Under the pieces are notes generated by a model, which saw nothing but the letters and a program-made list of their open reading frames with translations, searched no databases and was not told where the DNA came from. DNA of 64,000 nt from positions 1 to 64,000 of the forward strand of contig NZ_VFRQ01000017.1 in the NCBI RefSeq assembly GCF_006385705.1. Direction: 5' to 3'. Source of the stretch: Pontibacter mangrovi (GTDB lineage Bacteria; Bacteroidota; Bacteroidia; Cytophagales; Hymenobacteraceae). Shown in pieces: positions 16,259-24,514 of this stretch (the first letter of the stretch is position 1; each line of letters begins with the position of its first letter). A program made the translations under genes and the position numbers.

Positions 16259-17266
16259 ATGAACGACAAACTCGGACTGCCTGTAGGCACTACGCTGGAC
16301 AGGTTTATCATGAGAAAGCAGGAAGACTTCCCCTTTGCCACAGGAGAGCTGTCTCAGCTGCTGCGCGACATTGCCTTGGCGGCCAAGATCGTAAACCGCG
16401 AAATTAACCGGGCCGGCCTGCTGGATGTAACCGGTGCCTACGGCCAGCAAAACGTGCAGGGCGAGGACCAGCAGAAACTGGACGTGATCGCAAACATCCG
16501 CTTTATACGTGCCCTGCGCAATGGGGGCGAGGTTTGCACCATCGTTTCGGAAGAGGAAGACGACGTGATCCAAACGGGCAACACCAAAGGCAAGTACATC
16601 GTGGCCATCGACCCGCTGGACGGCTCCTCCAACATCGATGTGAACGTGTCGATCGGCACGATCTTCTCGATTTACCGCCGTGTGTCGGATAACTGCACCG
16701 ACGGCACCATGGACGACTGCCTGCAAAGCGGTACGCGCCAGGTGGCGGCGGGTTATGTCATCTACGGCTCGTCTACCATGATGGTGTATACGACGGGCAA
16801 CGGGGTAAACGGCTTTACCTACGACCTGACGCTGGGCGAGTTCTTCCTGTCGCACCCGAATATCTGCACCCCTAAAACAGGTAACATCTACTCCATCAAC
16901 GAGGGTAGCTTTAACTCGTTTCCGGAGGGCGTGAAGCAGTACGTGAACTACTGCAAAGACAACAGCTACTCGGCCCGCTACATTGGCTCGCTGGTGGCAG
17001 ACTTCCACCGCAACCTGCTGAAGGGCGGCATTTACATGTACCCGCAAACGGCCAAAGCTCCCAACGGCAAGCTGCGCCTGATGTATGAGTGCAACGCGCT
17101 GGCCTTTATTGTGGAGCAGGCGGGAGGCAAGGCAACCAATGGCTCGCGGCGCATCATGGAGCTGGTGCCAACCGAGCTGCACCAGCGCTGCCCGCTGTTT
17201 ATCGGCTCTACCGAAATGGTGGAGAAAGTGGAAGAATACCTGAAGGCTGAGGTAGAAGTAAACTAA
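16259..17266 (+). CDS. fbp: Class I fructose-1,6-bisphosphatase
   Basis: A 335-residue gluconeogenic phosphatase. It shows SEEEDDVI near residue 97, the metal-binding IDPLDGSSNIDVNVSIGTIFS near 116, YGSSTMMVYTTG, and the C-terminal KLRLMYECNALAFIVEQAGG near 278, all class I FBPase signatures. It hydrolyses fructose 1,6-bisphosphate to fructose 6-phosphate with Mg2+ in the cytoplasm. It starts at ATG 16259, after a -7 element, and ends at a hairpin at 17312. Monocistronic. Confidence 0.96.
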   Translation: MNDKLGLPVGTTLDRFIMRKQEDFPFATGELSQLLRDIALAAKIVNREINRAGLLDVTGAYGQQNVQGEDQQKLDVIANIRFIRALRNGGEVCTIVSEEEDDVIQTGNTKGKYIVAIDPLDGSSNIDVNVSIGTIFSIYRRVSDNCTDGTMDDCLQSGTRQVAAGYVIYGSSTMMVYTTGNGVNGFTYDLTLGEFFLSHPNICTPKTGNIYSINEGSFNSFPEGVKQYVNYCKDNSYSARYIGSLVADFHRNLLKGGIYMYPQTAKAPNGKLRLMYECNALAFIVEQAGGKATNGSRRIMELVPTELHQRCPLFIGSTEMVEKVEEYLKAEVEVN

Positions 17267-17311
17267 GCCCGCACCCAACCAAAATCTGGAATTAACTAGC
17301 AAAAAAGCATC

Positions 17312-17347
17312 AAAGGCAGAGGGCCGTTAGCGCCTTCTGCCTTTTTT
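17312..17347 (+). terminator. Intrinsic terminator of fbp
   Basis: AAAGGCAGAGGGC pairs with GCCTTCTGCCTTT (one G-T pair), followed by T residues. Confidence 0.85.
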
Positions 17348-17358
17348 ATGTGCCGTAC

Positions 17359-17510
17359 TTATACCAATATCGACTGAATAATGCGTATGGACCAGCTCAA
17401 CAGTTTTCTAACAGCCTAGGACCCACCCCTAGCCCCTCCGAGGAGGGGAATCTGCCTGTAGATCTGTAAAAGGTACTGCGCACGAACTAGCTGATAGGGG
17501 TATTACACTT
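17359..17510 (-). repeat. 152-base dispersed repeat, copy A
   Basis: Its reverse complement aligns along its whole length with 63653-63805, with mostly single-base differences. Shared blocks include AGTTCGTGCGCAGTA, GGCAGATTCCCCTCCT, GGGGTGGGT and CCATACGCATTATTCA. The centre is the G-rich hairpin repeat seen elsewhere. It lies just past the fbp terminator. Confidence 0.9.
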
Positions 17511-17515
17511 GTGGC

Positions 17516-17821
17516 TTAGCTGCTGTAGCGCAGCCGTATCTCCGTTTTCTGGATTTCCCGTTTGAGTATGAGGCGGGCGATGCGGGTAGCGATGATCTCC
17601 TCGTCGGCATCTATCATAGCCTCTTTTACTTTGCGCTCATCCACATCTATGCGGTAGAGGATATGCAGCAGGCGGTTAAAGTCGTGGCGCAGCAACTGCT
17701 GCACCAGGTGGGCAATCTTGTACTCCAGTGCCTCAAGGTCGGCGGAGGGCAGCTTCTCTACCTCAAAAATTCGCTGCAGGTGGTTGGTGGTGCCGGTAAG
17801 TATGGCAGGGGAGTAAGGCAT
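17516..17821 (-). CDS. Small alpha-helical protein of unknown function
   Basis: A 101-residue protein starting MPYSPAILTGTTNHLQRIFE. It is charged and almost all helix-forming (LEALEYKIAHLVQQLLRHDF, DADEEIIATRIARLI), with no signal or membrane segment. It resembles small proteins that recur in Cytophagales genomes, but I know no function. The open frame extends upstream to 18088, but that extension crosses a terminator and runs antisense-like through the DUF5606 tail, so I use the ATG at 17821. Confidence 0.7.
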   Translation of the reverse strand: MPYSPAILTGTTNHLQRIFEVEKLPSADLEALEYKIAHLVQQLLRHDFNRLLHILYRIDVDERKVKEAMIDADEEIIATRIARLILKREIQKTEIRLRYSS

Positions 17822-17935
17822 CTGGCAAAAGTTTATACTTGGTAACTGGGCCGCTGCAGGTATAAAACGGCAGTAGCAAAGGTTTATACTTTTATACCTG
17901 TGCGCAAGTATAAAAGTATGGAAGTATCTGCAAAT

Positions 17936-17964
17936 AAAAAGCCCTCCGGCGAGGGAGGGCTTTT
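17936..17964 (-). terminator. Intrinsic terminator of the DUF5606 gene
   Basis: GCCCTCC (17941-17947) pairs with GGAGGGC (17954-17960), flanked by A and T runs, 6 bases past the stop at 17970. Confidence 0.85.
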
Positions 17965-17969
17965 CATAC

Positions 17970-18467
17970 TTAGGCTTCTTTTTCAGTTTTCTTCTTAGAA
18001 GCCTTTTTCTCGGCAGGGGCTTTCTTTTCAGCGCCTTCCTTGGCCTCAGCCTTTGTCTCAGACTTGGCAGGCTCTGTAAAACCAACATACTGCTTCACTA
18101 TGGCATACCAGTTGGCCAGCTTCTTCATGTCTGACACATACACGCGGTCCTCATCGTAGTTTGGCAACACGTCGGCCATAAAAGCCTTGTAATCCTCGTT
18201 GCTTGGCTTGTCGCCCAGCGGCAGCTTGTCGCCATACTTCTGGTTAACGCGGTCAAACACCTCGGCCAGCGGCACAGTGCCTTCCTCGTCGGTAGTGTAG
18301 ATCGAAATCTCGTCCAGAAGCGACATGCGGTGGCGCGCCTGCGCTACCAGCGTCTTCGGAGTTTCCTCCAGGCTCTCCATAATCACACCAGTGCGTGTTG
18401 GTTTAACTACACGGTACAGGCCGCTCTGGCCAGATACTGCTGCAACTTGTCTTAGATCAATAGGCAT
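17970..18467 (-). CDS. DUF5606 domain protein with Lys/Ala-rich tail
   Basis: A 165-residue cytoplasmic protein. The first half (LRQVAAVSGQSGLYRVVKPT, then TGVIMESLEETPKTLVAQ) matches DUF5606, a domain I associate with Bacteroidota. Residues about 130-165 form a low-complexity, highly charged tail (AEKKAPAEKKASKKKTEKEA) that may bind nucleic acid. The role is unknown; the small barrel-like N-terminal fold suggests binding rather than catalysis. It follows the TonB-C gene by 20 bases, so they may share a transcript. Confidence 0.82.
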   Translation of the reverse strand: MPIDLRQVAAVSGQSGLYRVVKPTRTGVIMESLEETPKTLVAQARHRMSLLDEISIYTTDEEGTVPLAEVFDRVNQKYGDKLPLGDKPSNEDYKAFMADVLPNYDEDRVYVSDMKKLANWYAIVKQYVGFTEPAKSETKAEAKEGAEKKAPAEKKASKKKTEKEA

Positions 18468-18487
18468 AGGTAATATGTCTGTTTCGT

Positions 18488-18895
18488 TTATAATTTAAAT
18501 ACGATCGGTATGCTGGCGTCTACGCCATAGCCAGGCGATTTAAACCTCAGGAGCTTCACTACCCGCAGCGCCTCCTCGCCGGTGCCGGCACCCGCGTTGC
18601 GGAGCACCTTAAAGTTAGAGGTAGAGCCATCCGGGTTAATGGTAAAGCTGATGATGCAGTCGCCCTGCACGCGGTTGCGCTTGGCCAGCATCGGGTACTG
18701 CAGCTCTTTGTAAATGGCCTTATACATGGCCTCCTGGCCGCCCTCGTAAAACTCCGCTACCGGCAGCGCCTTGTCCGGCATCCAGGTTACTTCTTCTGCC
18801 GTTGCCTGCGCTGTAGCTTTGCTGCCGTCCTGGGCTTTTGCCGTTATGGCCGCAAAGGCAAATAAAATAAACAAAAATGAAATTCTGGTTCTCAT
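18488..18895 (-). CDS. Secreted TonB C-terminal domain protein
   Basis: About 135 residues: signal peptide (MRTRISFLFILFAFAAITAKA), a linker, then a TonB C-terminal domain (YKELQYPMLAKRNRVQGDCI, ISFTINPDGSTSNFKVLRN, ALRVVKLLRFKSPGY). Unlike a true TonB it has no retained N-terminal anchor and no proline-rich span, so it is probably a periplasmic TonB-C-like protein rather than the energy transducer. I prefer the second Met (18895) as start because it gives a normal signal peptide; 18907 is possible. Confidence 0.8.
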   Translation of the reverse strand: MRTRISFLFILFAFAAITAKAQDGSKATAQATAEEVTWMPDKALPVAEFYEGGQEAMYKAIYKELQYPMLAKRNRVQGDCIISFTINPDGSTSNFKVLRNAGAGTGEEALRVVKLLRFKSPGYGVDASIPIVFKL

Positions 18896-18969
18896 AAGGG
18901 TAAACATTTAAAATTTCCTACATCACGGGCGTTGCCTCCACACAAATTAAACGTAAACCACACGGCACC

Positions 18970-19578
18970 TTATTGCGGATGCTGCACCTGCGCGTTCACC
19001 CCTTCAATAAAGTTGAGGATCTCGTCGCGGCCGATCTGCTTTTCTGAGGAGGTGCGGAACATCTGTGGCAGCTCTTCCCATGTTTCACGCAGTTTACGCT
19101 TCCAGGCTGCTATGGTTGAGTCTGTCTTGATAGAGGACTGCTTGTCCAGCTTTGTAAACGCAATCACGAAGGGCACACCTATGGTGCCAAGGTGGTTTAT
19201 AAAGTCCAGGTCCTGGGCCATAGGCTCGTGGCGGCTGTCTATCAGCACAAAAACGCAGGTCAGGTTCTCGCGCTTCTGCAGGTAAAAGTTAATCATGCGG
19301 CGCCACTCCTCGCGCGAGCTTTTGCTCACCTTGGCATAGCCGTAGCCCGGTAAGTCTACCAGGTACCACTCCTCGTTGATGAGAAAATGGTTGATGAGCT
19401 GGGTTTTGCCCGGCTGCCCCGACGTTTTGGCCAGCTTTTTCTGTTCTGTAAGCATGTTGATGAGCGATGACTTGCCCACGTTTGAGCGCCCGATAAAGGC
19501 GTACTCCGGCTTGTCTGGCGTGGGGCAGGCCTCCACCTTTGTGTTGCTCATCAAGAACTTGGCTTCTTTTATTACCAT
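18970..19578 (-). CDS. engB: Ribosome biogenesis GTPase YihA/YsxC
   Basis: A 202-residue EngB GTPase needed for large-subunit assembly. It carries the P-loop FIGRSNVGKSSLINML near residue 30, GQPGKTQLINHF (switch I), VDLPGYGYAKVSK (G3 and switch II), and FTKLDKQS (G4). Length and motif order are normal for the family. Its neighbours are on the same strand but 60 bases apart, so operon membership is uncertain. Confidence 0.95.
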   Translation of the reverse strand: MVIKEAKFLMSNTKVEACPTPDKPEYAFIGRSNVGKSSLINMLTEQKKLAKTSGQPGKTQLINHFLINEEWYLVDLPGYGYAKVSKSSREEWRRMINFYLQKRENLTCVFVLIDSRHEPMAQDLDFINHLGTIGVPFVIAFTKLDKQSSIKTDSTIAAWKRKLRETWEELPQMFRTSSEKQIGRDEILNFIEGVNAQVQHPQ

Positions 19579-20090
19579 GCTGATATCGTTTTTGGTTTGG
19601 CGCCGCTAAAGTATAAACTAGCGCCGGGGCCGGCTTCTGCGGGTTAGCGGCCCTTCTGATAAACCCCAAAGATAGCAAATTAATTCGCCATGGCTTTTCT
19701 TATAACGCCCAAAGCCCGAAAGCAGTATACTTGGGGCGGCGGCAGGGGCGGCGTATTGGCTAAAGACGGCAGCAGCCGCGATATGAACTTTCAGGCAAAG
19801 GAATATTATTATTTGTAAATATTAATATTTGCATATATTTGCCAATTCAATTATTTGTAAATTACTTTATACTTAGCAGTAAAAGCGAAAGCTTGTAAAA
19901 GATAACCTTTTACTGCAGGCCAGACGTATGCAAGCCCAAAGTCCGGTAAAGAATATGCATTTAGAGATATACTTTAATTAATATATCTCGTATAGTAGCT
20001 GGAGATGGCCTGTACGTTCTACACGAAGCATGCTGTGTCCTGTTTTTTTATTACCACAAACGTTAGGAAGTATAACAAACCCCTTTACAC
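19579..20090. other. 512-base upstream region of the PorE-like gene
   Basis: No convincing gene. A 42-codon frame at 19690-19818 overlaps the promoter and is not credible. The right half is strongly AT-rich and holds a consensus promoter at 19812-19841, so the transcript would have an untranslated leader of about 240 bases. I see no known riboswitch in it. Confidence 0.5.
19812..19841 (+). promoter_or_regulatory. Consensus Bacteroidota promoter
   Basis: TTTG at 19812-19815, an 18-base spacer, TATATTTG at 19834-19841. It drives rightward transcription toward 20091. Confidence 0.65.
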
Positions 20091-22079
20091 ATGAACCACA
20101 ATTTAGCCAAATCGTTCTCTCGGGGAGCAATGCTGCTGGTGCTGGTGTGCCTTCTGGCTGCCTCTGCCTCGGCACAAAGCACCCGAAAACAAATGCGCAC
20201 TGGCAATAAGTTTTTCAAAAAGGAAAACTACCGTGCCGCCCTGCCTTACTACGACCAGGTATTGGCAGCGGACCCAAACAACGCCAAAGCCCTTTACTAT
20301 GCCGGTATCAGCTACCTTACCTTTGATAAGGAGAAGGCTGGTGATTATCTATCCCGCGCCTATGAGCTGAAGCCGAACCTGGACAAAGAGATGGAGTACT
20401 GGCTGGGCCGTGCAGACCATATTAACTACCGCTTCGATAGCGCCATCGAGCACTTCGAGAACTATCAGAAGAACATCAGCAAGCGCAACGTAGAGCGCAA
20501 GGATGAGGTGGCGCAGCTGATCCAGTACGCTAAAAACGCGAAGAACGAGGTTGCTAACCCGAAAGACGTGTTCGTGAAGAACCTGGGGGGCCACGTGAAC
20601 ACGGCGTTCTCGGAGCACAGCCCGGTGATCTCCTCCGATTACAACTACCTGCTCTACACGTCGCGCTCTGAGGACGCCACCGGTGGCAAGGCTGCGGAAG
20701 ACGGCGAGTACTTTGAGGATATCTTTGAGACAAGCCGCATTGACGAAGACAACTGGGAGGAGCCGCGCGTAGTGCCAGGCGCCCTGAACAGCCCGGGCCA
20801 CGACGCCTCGATCCAGCTTTTCGACAACGACACGAAGCTGCTGCTGTACCAATCTGCCAACAACGGCGATATCATGGTATCGGAGCGCCAGCCGGACGGA
20901 AGCTGGGGCGCGCCAAAGAGCATCAGCGACAAAGTGAACACCCGTGATTTTGAGTCTGACGCGTACATCACGCCGGACGGCACCACGCTGTTCTACTCTA
21001 CCAGCCACTTCTCTGAGAACGGTGACCTGGACATCTACATGGTGCAGCGCAACAACAACGGCTCTTGGGGCAACCCTAAAAGCCTGGGCAGAACCATCAA
21101 CACCAACTATGACGAGGACAGCCCTTACTTGGCATCAGACGGAACATTATACTTCGCGTCACGTGGCCATAACAGCATGGGCGGCTACGACATCTTCTCG
21201 GCTAAGTATGACTCTGTGGCACGCCGTTGGGCGCGCCCGGTAAACCTTGGCTCTCCGATCAACACACCGGATGACGATACGTACTATCGCCTGGCTCCGG
21301 ACGGAAGCTACGCTTACCTGTCGTCTTACCGCATCGGCGGCTACGGCGAGAAGGATATCTACACCATCAACTACATCAAAAACGCTACGGTGAAAGGCCG
21401 CGTGCTGGTGCAGGGCGACAGCAGCCTGACGCTGCCGGGTGTAGAGCTGATGTTTAACGGCCTGCAGGCGGATAACCGCCCTATTTCTTACCGTGATGTG
21501 AGCAAGCCGGATTCTGCCACGTATAACGTAAGCGTGCTTTCGGGCCGTAACTACCAGGTGCAGCTGTCGATGGACGGCCGTGTGCTGGAGACGCAGGAGT
21601 TTGAGGTGCCGGTTGTGCTGGACGATACTACCACTATTAGAAAAGACTTCTTCGTTACCCTGGATGACTCTACCGCAGCGCGCATCGCTGGCCGTGCACC
21701 TGCCGGAGAGTATGAGATGGAGAACATCTACTTTGCCACCGACAAGTATGACCTGCGCCCAGAGGCAATGGAGGAGCTGAACCGCATCGCCGAGATCATG
21801 AAGGCTAACCCTATGCTGAACATCAGCATAGAAGGCCACACCGACTCGCGTGCTAGCGACGACTACAACATGACGCTTGGCCAGAACCGCGCCGATGCCG
21901 CCTTCGATTACCTGGTGAGCCAGGGCATTTCCGCGAAGCGCATGGTGACGGTAAGCTACGGCGAGAGCCGCCCAGCCGTGCCGAACACCTCTGCCGACAA
22001 CATGCAGCTGAACCGCAGAACCATGTTCAGAGTGCTGGAGCGCGAGGAGATTCAGGGCGGACAGGAACTAGAGCAGTAA
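20091..22079 (+). CDS. PorE-like protein: TPR, PD40 repeats, CRD-like and OmpA domains
   Basis: A 662-residue secreted protein. In order: signal peptide (to about residue 28), TPR-like helices (about 30-150, MRTGNKFFKKENYRAALPYY), a beta-propeller of PD40/WD40-like blades (about 185-430, DGTTLFYSTSHF, DGTLYFASRGHNSMGGYDIF, DGSYAYLSSYRIGGYGEKDIY), a carboxypeptidase regulatory-like domain (about 430-520), and an OmpA peptidoglycan-binding domain (about 535-650, NISIEGHTDSRASDDYNM). This is the architecture of PorE of the type IX secretion system, but Bacteroidota encode several such proteins, so the T9SS role is probable, not proven. Confidence 0.85.
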   Translation: MNHNLAKSFSRGAMLLVLVCLLAASASAQSTRKQMRTGNKFFKKENYRAALPYYDQVLAADPNNAKALYYAGISYLTFDKEKAGDYLSRAYELKPNLDKEMEYWLGRADHINYRFDSAIEHFENYQKNISKRNVERKDEVAQLIQYAKNAKNEVANPKDVFVKNLGGHVNTAFSEHSPVISSDYNYLLYTSRSEDATGGKAAEDGEYFEDIFETSRIDEDNWEEPRVVPGALNSPGHDASIQLFDNDTKLLLYQSANNGDIMVSERQPDGSWGAPKSISDKVNTRDFESDAYITPDGTTLFYSTSHFSENGDLDIYMVQRNNNGSWGNPKSLGRTINTNYDEDSPYLASDGTLYFASRGHNSMGGYDIFSAKYDSVARRWARPVNLGSPINTPDDDTYYRLAPDGSYAYLSSYRIGGYGEKDIYTINYIKNATVKGRVLVQGDSSLTLPGVELMFNGLQADNRPISYRDVSKPDSATYNVSVLSGRNYQVQLSMDGRVLETQEFEVPVVLDDTTTIRKDFFVTLDDSTAARIAGRAPAGEYEMENIYFATDKYDLRPEAMEELNRIAEIMKANPMLNISIEGHTDSRASDDYNMTLGQNRADAAFDYLVSQGISAKRMVTVSYGESRPAVPNTSADNMQLNRRTMFRVLEREEIQGGQELEQ

Positions 22080-22117
22080 GAAGCATGGCCTAAGTGCCGA
22101 GAGAACTATACTCCAGA

Positions 22118-22150
22118 GCAGGCCGGGCACTAGCCCGGCCTGCTTTTTTT
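22118..22150 (+). terminator. Intrinsic terminator of the PorE-like gene
   Basis: GCAGGCCGGGC (22118-22128), loop ACTA, GCCCGGCCTGC, then seven T residues. Confidence 0.92.
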
Positions 22151-22192
22151 ATATTTCGGAACATATTCTGCGGATTATAGTTTTAGGTAGAG

Positions 22193-22200
22193 TATTTTTG
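22193..22200 (+). promoter_or_regulatory. Putative -7 element of the ubiE operon
   Basis: TATTTTTG, 27 bases before the ubiE start; it fits TAnnTTTG. The -33 element is unclear. Confidence 0.5.
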
Positions 22201-22226
22201 CCCCGTTACACATTACATTCCAACCC

Positions 22227-22949
22227 ATGGCGGTAGTACCTTATAAAGACCAGAACCAGAACAAAAAGTCGCAGGTGGCCACGATGTTTAACAACATCGC
22301 CGGCAAGTATGATTTCCTGAACCATTTTCTGAGCGCTGGCATCGATATTATCTGGAGAAAGAAAGCTGTGAGCCTGCTGGCCCCCGAAAAGCCGAAGCAG
22401 GTGCTGGACATTGCCACCGGCACCGCCGACTTTGCCATCGAGACGCTGCGCCTGAACCCGGATAAAATCACGGGGGTAGACATCTCGGAGGGCATGTTAG
22501 CCGTAGGACGGGAGAAGCTGGCCAAGCGCGGCCTCACGAATAAAATAGAACTGAAGTATGGCGACTCGGAAGACCTGCCTTTTGCCGACAATACCTTTGA
22601 CGCTATAACGGTAGCCTTTGGCGTGCGCAACTTCGAGAACCTGGAGAAGGGCCTGTCGGAGATGCACCGGGTGCTGAAGCCGGGCGGCATGGCCGTGGTG
22701 CTGGAGTTTTCCAAGCCGCGCAGTTTCCCGATGAAGCAGCTCTACCAATTTTATTTTAAGAATATACTACCAGTGGTGGGTAAACTCGTTTCTAAGGACA
22801 ACGCTGCCTATACCTACCTGCCGGAGTCGGTGCAGGCGTTCCCGGATGGTCAGCAGTTCCTGGACATTTACCATAAAGTCGGATTTAGAAACACGAAATG
22901 GCATTCACTCACATTTGGCATAAGCTCTATCTACACAGGCAAAAAGTAA
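22227..22949 (+). CDS. ubiE: Demethylmenaquinone methyltransferase
   Basis: A 240-residue C-methyltransferase that makes menaquinone from demethylmenaquinone. It shows MFNNIAGKYDFLNHFLSAGID near residue 20, VLDIATGTADFAIE (SAM motif I), ITVAFGVRNFENLEKGLSEM (a UbiE/MenG signature) and RVLKPGGMAVVLEFSKP. Bacteroidota respire with menaquinone, so the MenG role is assumed. First gene of a tight operon: the next gene starts inside it, overlapping by 52 bases. Confidence 0.95.
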   Translation: MAVVPYKDQNQNKKSQVATMFNNIAGKYDFLNHFLSAGIDIIWRKKAVSLLAPEKPKQVLDIATGTADFAIETLRLNPDKITGVDISEGMLAVGREKLAKRGLTNKIELKYGDSEDLPFADNTFDAITVAFGVRNFENLEKGLSEMHRVLKPGGMAVVLEFSKPRSFPMKQLYQFYFKNILPVVGKLVSKDNAAYTYLPESVQAFPDGQQFLDIYHKVGFRNTKWHSLTFGISSIYTGKK

Positions 22950-23659
22950 CCCTTGCCTGCCTATTCATACTTTTCCTGCTAACGGGCCCTGTAGCGCAGG
23001 CCCAAAAGATAAAAGCCCTGAACAAGCCCGGCTACGACGAGCGGCCCGTGCACTATGGCTTTTACCTGGCCATGCCGCTCACCAAGTATAACCTGCACCA
23101 CTCCCAGGCCTATGCCGACCAGCTGAACGGCGGCAGCGACATGTCTATCAGGACTAAAAACGAGATCGGGTTTTATACCGGCCTGGTGCTGAACGTGCGC
23201 CTGGCCGATTACCTGGATGGCCGTTTTGTGCCGGGCGTTGGCTTCTATGGCCGCACCATCGAGTTTAAGAACGTGCCCACCAACGTGGAGACAGCCGAGG
23301 TGATGAGCGAAACCGTCCCTAACACGATGGTGGAGCTGCCGTTGCTGTTGAAGTATAAAGCCAAGCGCCGCTCTAACATCAGGCCCTACATTGTGGCAGG
23401 CATCAAGCCAAGTATAGATTTGGGCAAGGGAAACACCGGAGCCAACGACGAGCTGGCCCTGGAAGTTGAGAAGTATGACCTGGCGCTGGAGTATGGCATC
23501 GGCATCGATATCTTCTACCCATACTTTAAGTTTGCCCCGGAGCTGCGCTTCTCGCACGGTTTGATAAACCAGCACAAGCCGGTGGCCAGCAGCATCTACA
23601 GCGGCTACATCCAAAAGCTGACTCACCACAACGTTTCACTTATATTCTTCTTTGAGTAA
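22898..23659 (+). CDS. porT: PorT-like outer-membrane barrel (type IX secretion)
   Basis: A 253-residue protein with a signal peptide (KVTLACLFILFLLTGPVAQA, cleavage near residue 35) and an eight-stranded barrel pattern (VHYGFYLAMPLTKYNL, IGFYTGLVLNVRLADY, FVPGVGFYGRTIEF, YFKFAPELRFSHGL). I recognise it as PorT-like; a ubiE-porT gene order is, as I recall, common in Bacteroidota. In P. gingivalis PorT is needed for gingipain secretion. The only ATG before the signal lies within ubiE, giving a 52-base overlap. Confidence 0.8.
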   Translation: MAFTHIWHKLYLHRQKVTLACLFILFLLTGPVAQAQKIKALNKPGYDERPVHYGFYLAMPLTKYNLHHSQAYADQLNGGSDMSIRTKNEIGFYTGLVLNVRLADYLDGRFVPGVGFYGRTIEFKNVPTNVETAEVMSETVPNTMVELPLLLKYKAKRRSNIRPYIVAGIKPSIDLGKGNTGANDELALEVEKYDLALEYGIGIDIFYPYFKFAPELRFSHGLINQHKPVASSIYSGYIQKLTHHNVSLIFFFE

Positions 23660-23663
23660 CGAA

Positions 23664-24419
23664 ATGAACAGAATAGCACTTGTAACCGGGGCCACCTCCG
23701 GTATAGGCCTTGCCACAGCCCTTGAGCTCGCCCACAAAGGATACCGCATCATAGCCACCGGCCGCCGACAGGAGCGCCTGCAGGAGCTGCGGCAGAAGCT
23801 GGGCGAGGACAACGTATATCCACTGGTGTTTGACGTGCGCGACAAAGTGGCCGTGATGGAGGCCGTGGCCGCGCTGCCGGATAACTGGCGGCAGGTAGAC
23901 GTGCTGGTAAACAACGCCGGCAACGCCCACGGGCTGGCACCTATACAAGATGGCGCTGTGGACGATTGGGACGCCATGATCGACATTAACGTGAAGGGCC
24001 TGCTGTATGTAACCAAGGCGGTGCTGCCGCTGATGCAGGAGCGGGGCAGAGGGCACATCATCAACATTGGCTCCATCGCAGGCAAAGAGGTATACCCGAA
24101 CGGCAACGTATACTGCGCCTCCAAACACGCCGTAGACGCACTTTCCAAAGCCATGCGCGTTGATTTGGTGCAGCATGGTATAAAGGTATCGGAAGTGAAC
24201 CCGGGGCTGGTAGAGACGGAGTTCTCGGAGGTACGCTTTAAGGGCGACACCGAGCGTGCCGCCACCGTATACCAGGGCTACGAGCCGCTGCAGGCCCAGG
24301 ACATAGCCGAACTGATCGCCTTTATCGTAACGCGGCCTGCCCACGTAAACCTGGCGGAGGTGCTGGTGCTGCCTTCGGCCCAGGCATCGGCTACGCTGGT
24401 GGTGAAAGAACAGCAGTAA
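23664..24419 (+). CDS. SDR family oxidoreductase
   Basis: A 251-residue classical SDR: LVTGATSGIGLATALE (cofactor loop), DVLVNNAGNAHGLAP, INIGSIAGKEVYPNGNVYCASKHAVDAL (catalytic Ser, Tyr and Lys) and EVNPGLVETEFSEVRFKGD. The sequence resembles the YdfG serine/3-hydroxy-acid dehydrogenase subgroup, so L-allo-threonine or serine oxidation is a reasonable guess. I chose ATG 23664, 4 bases after the porT stop; a TTG at 23652 is possible. Last gene of the ubiE operon, followed by a strong terminator. Confidence 0.9.
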   Translation: MNRIALVTGATSGIGLATALELAHKGYRIIATGRRQERLQELRQKLGEDNVYPLVFDVRDKVAVMEAVAALPDNWRQVDVLVNNAGNAHGLAPIQDGAVDDWDAMIDINVKGLLYVTKAVLPLMQERGRGHIINIGSIAGKEVYPNGNVYCASKHAVDALSKAMRVDLVQHGIKVSEVNPGLVETEFSEVRFKGDTERAATVYQGYEPLQAQDIAELIAFIVTRPAHVNLAEVLVLPSAQASATLVVKEQQ

Positions 24420-24442
24420 GCGCTCGCAAAGTATAAAAGTAA

Positions 24443-24489
24443 AATCCCCGCCTTCTGAAGTATAAAACGCAGAAGGCGGGGATTTTTTT
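24443..24489 (+). terminator. Intrinsic terminator of the ubiE-porT-SDR operon
   Basis: AATCCCCGCCTTCTG pairs perfectly with its complement at 24470-24484 and is followed by T residues. The loop contains an AAGTATAAAA word. Confidence 0.92.
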
Positions 24490-24514
24490 ATCGCCGAAGC
24501 AGTAGAAACTCTAC

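Noticed and set aside
19690..19818. 42-codon open frame in the region upstream of the PorE-like gene
   Set aside because: It overlaps the -33 element of a consensus promoter, shows no recognisable domain, and is the length expected by chance.
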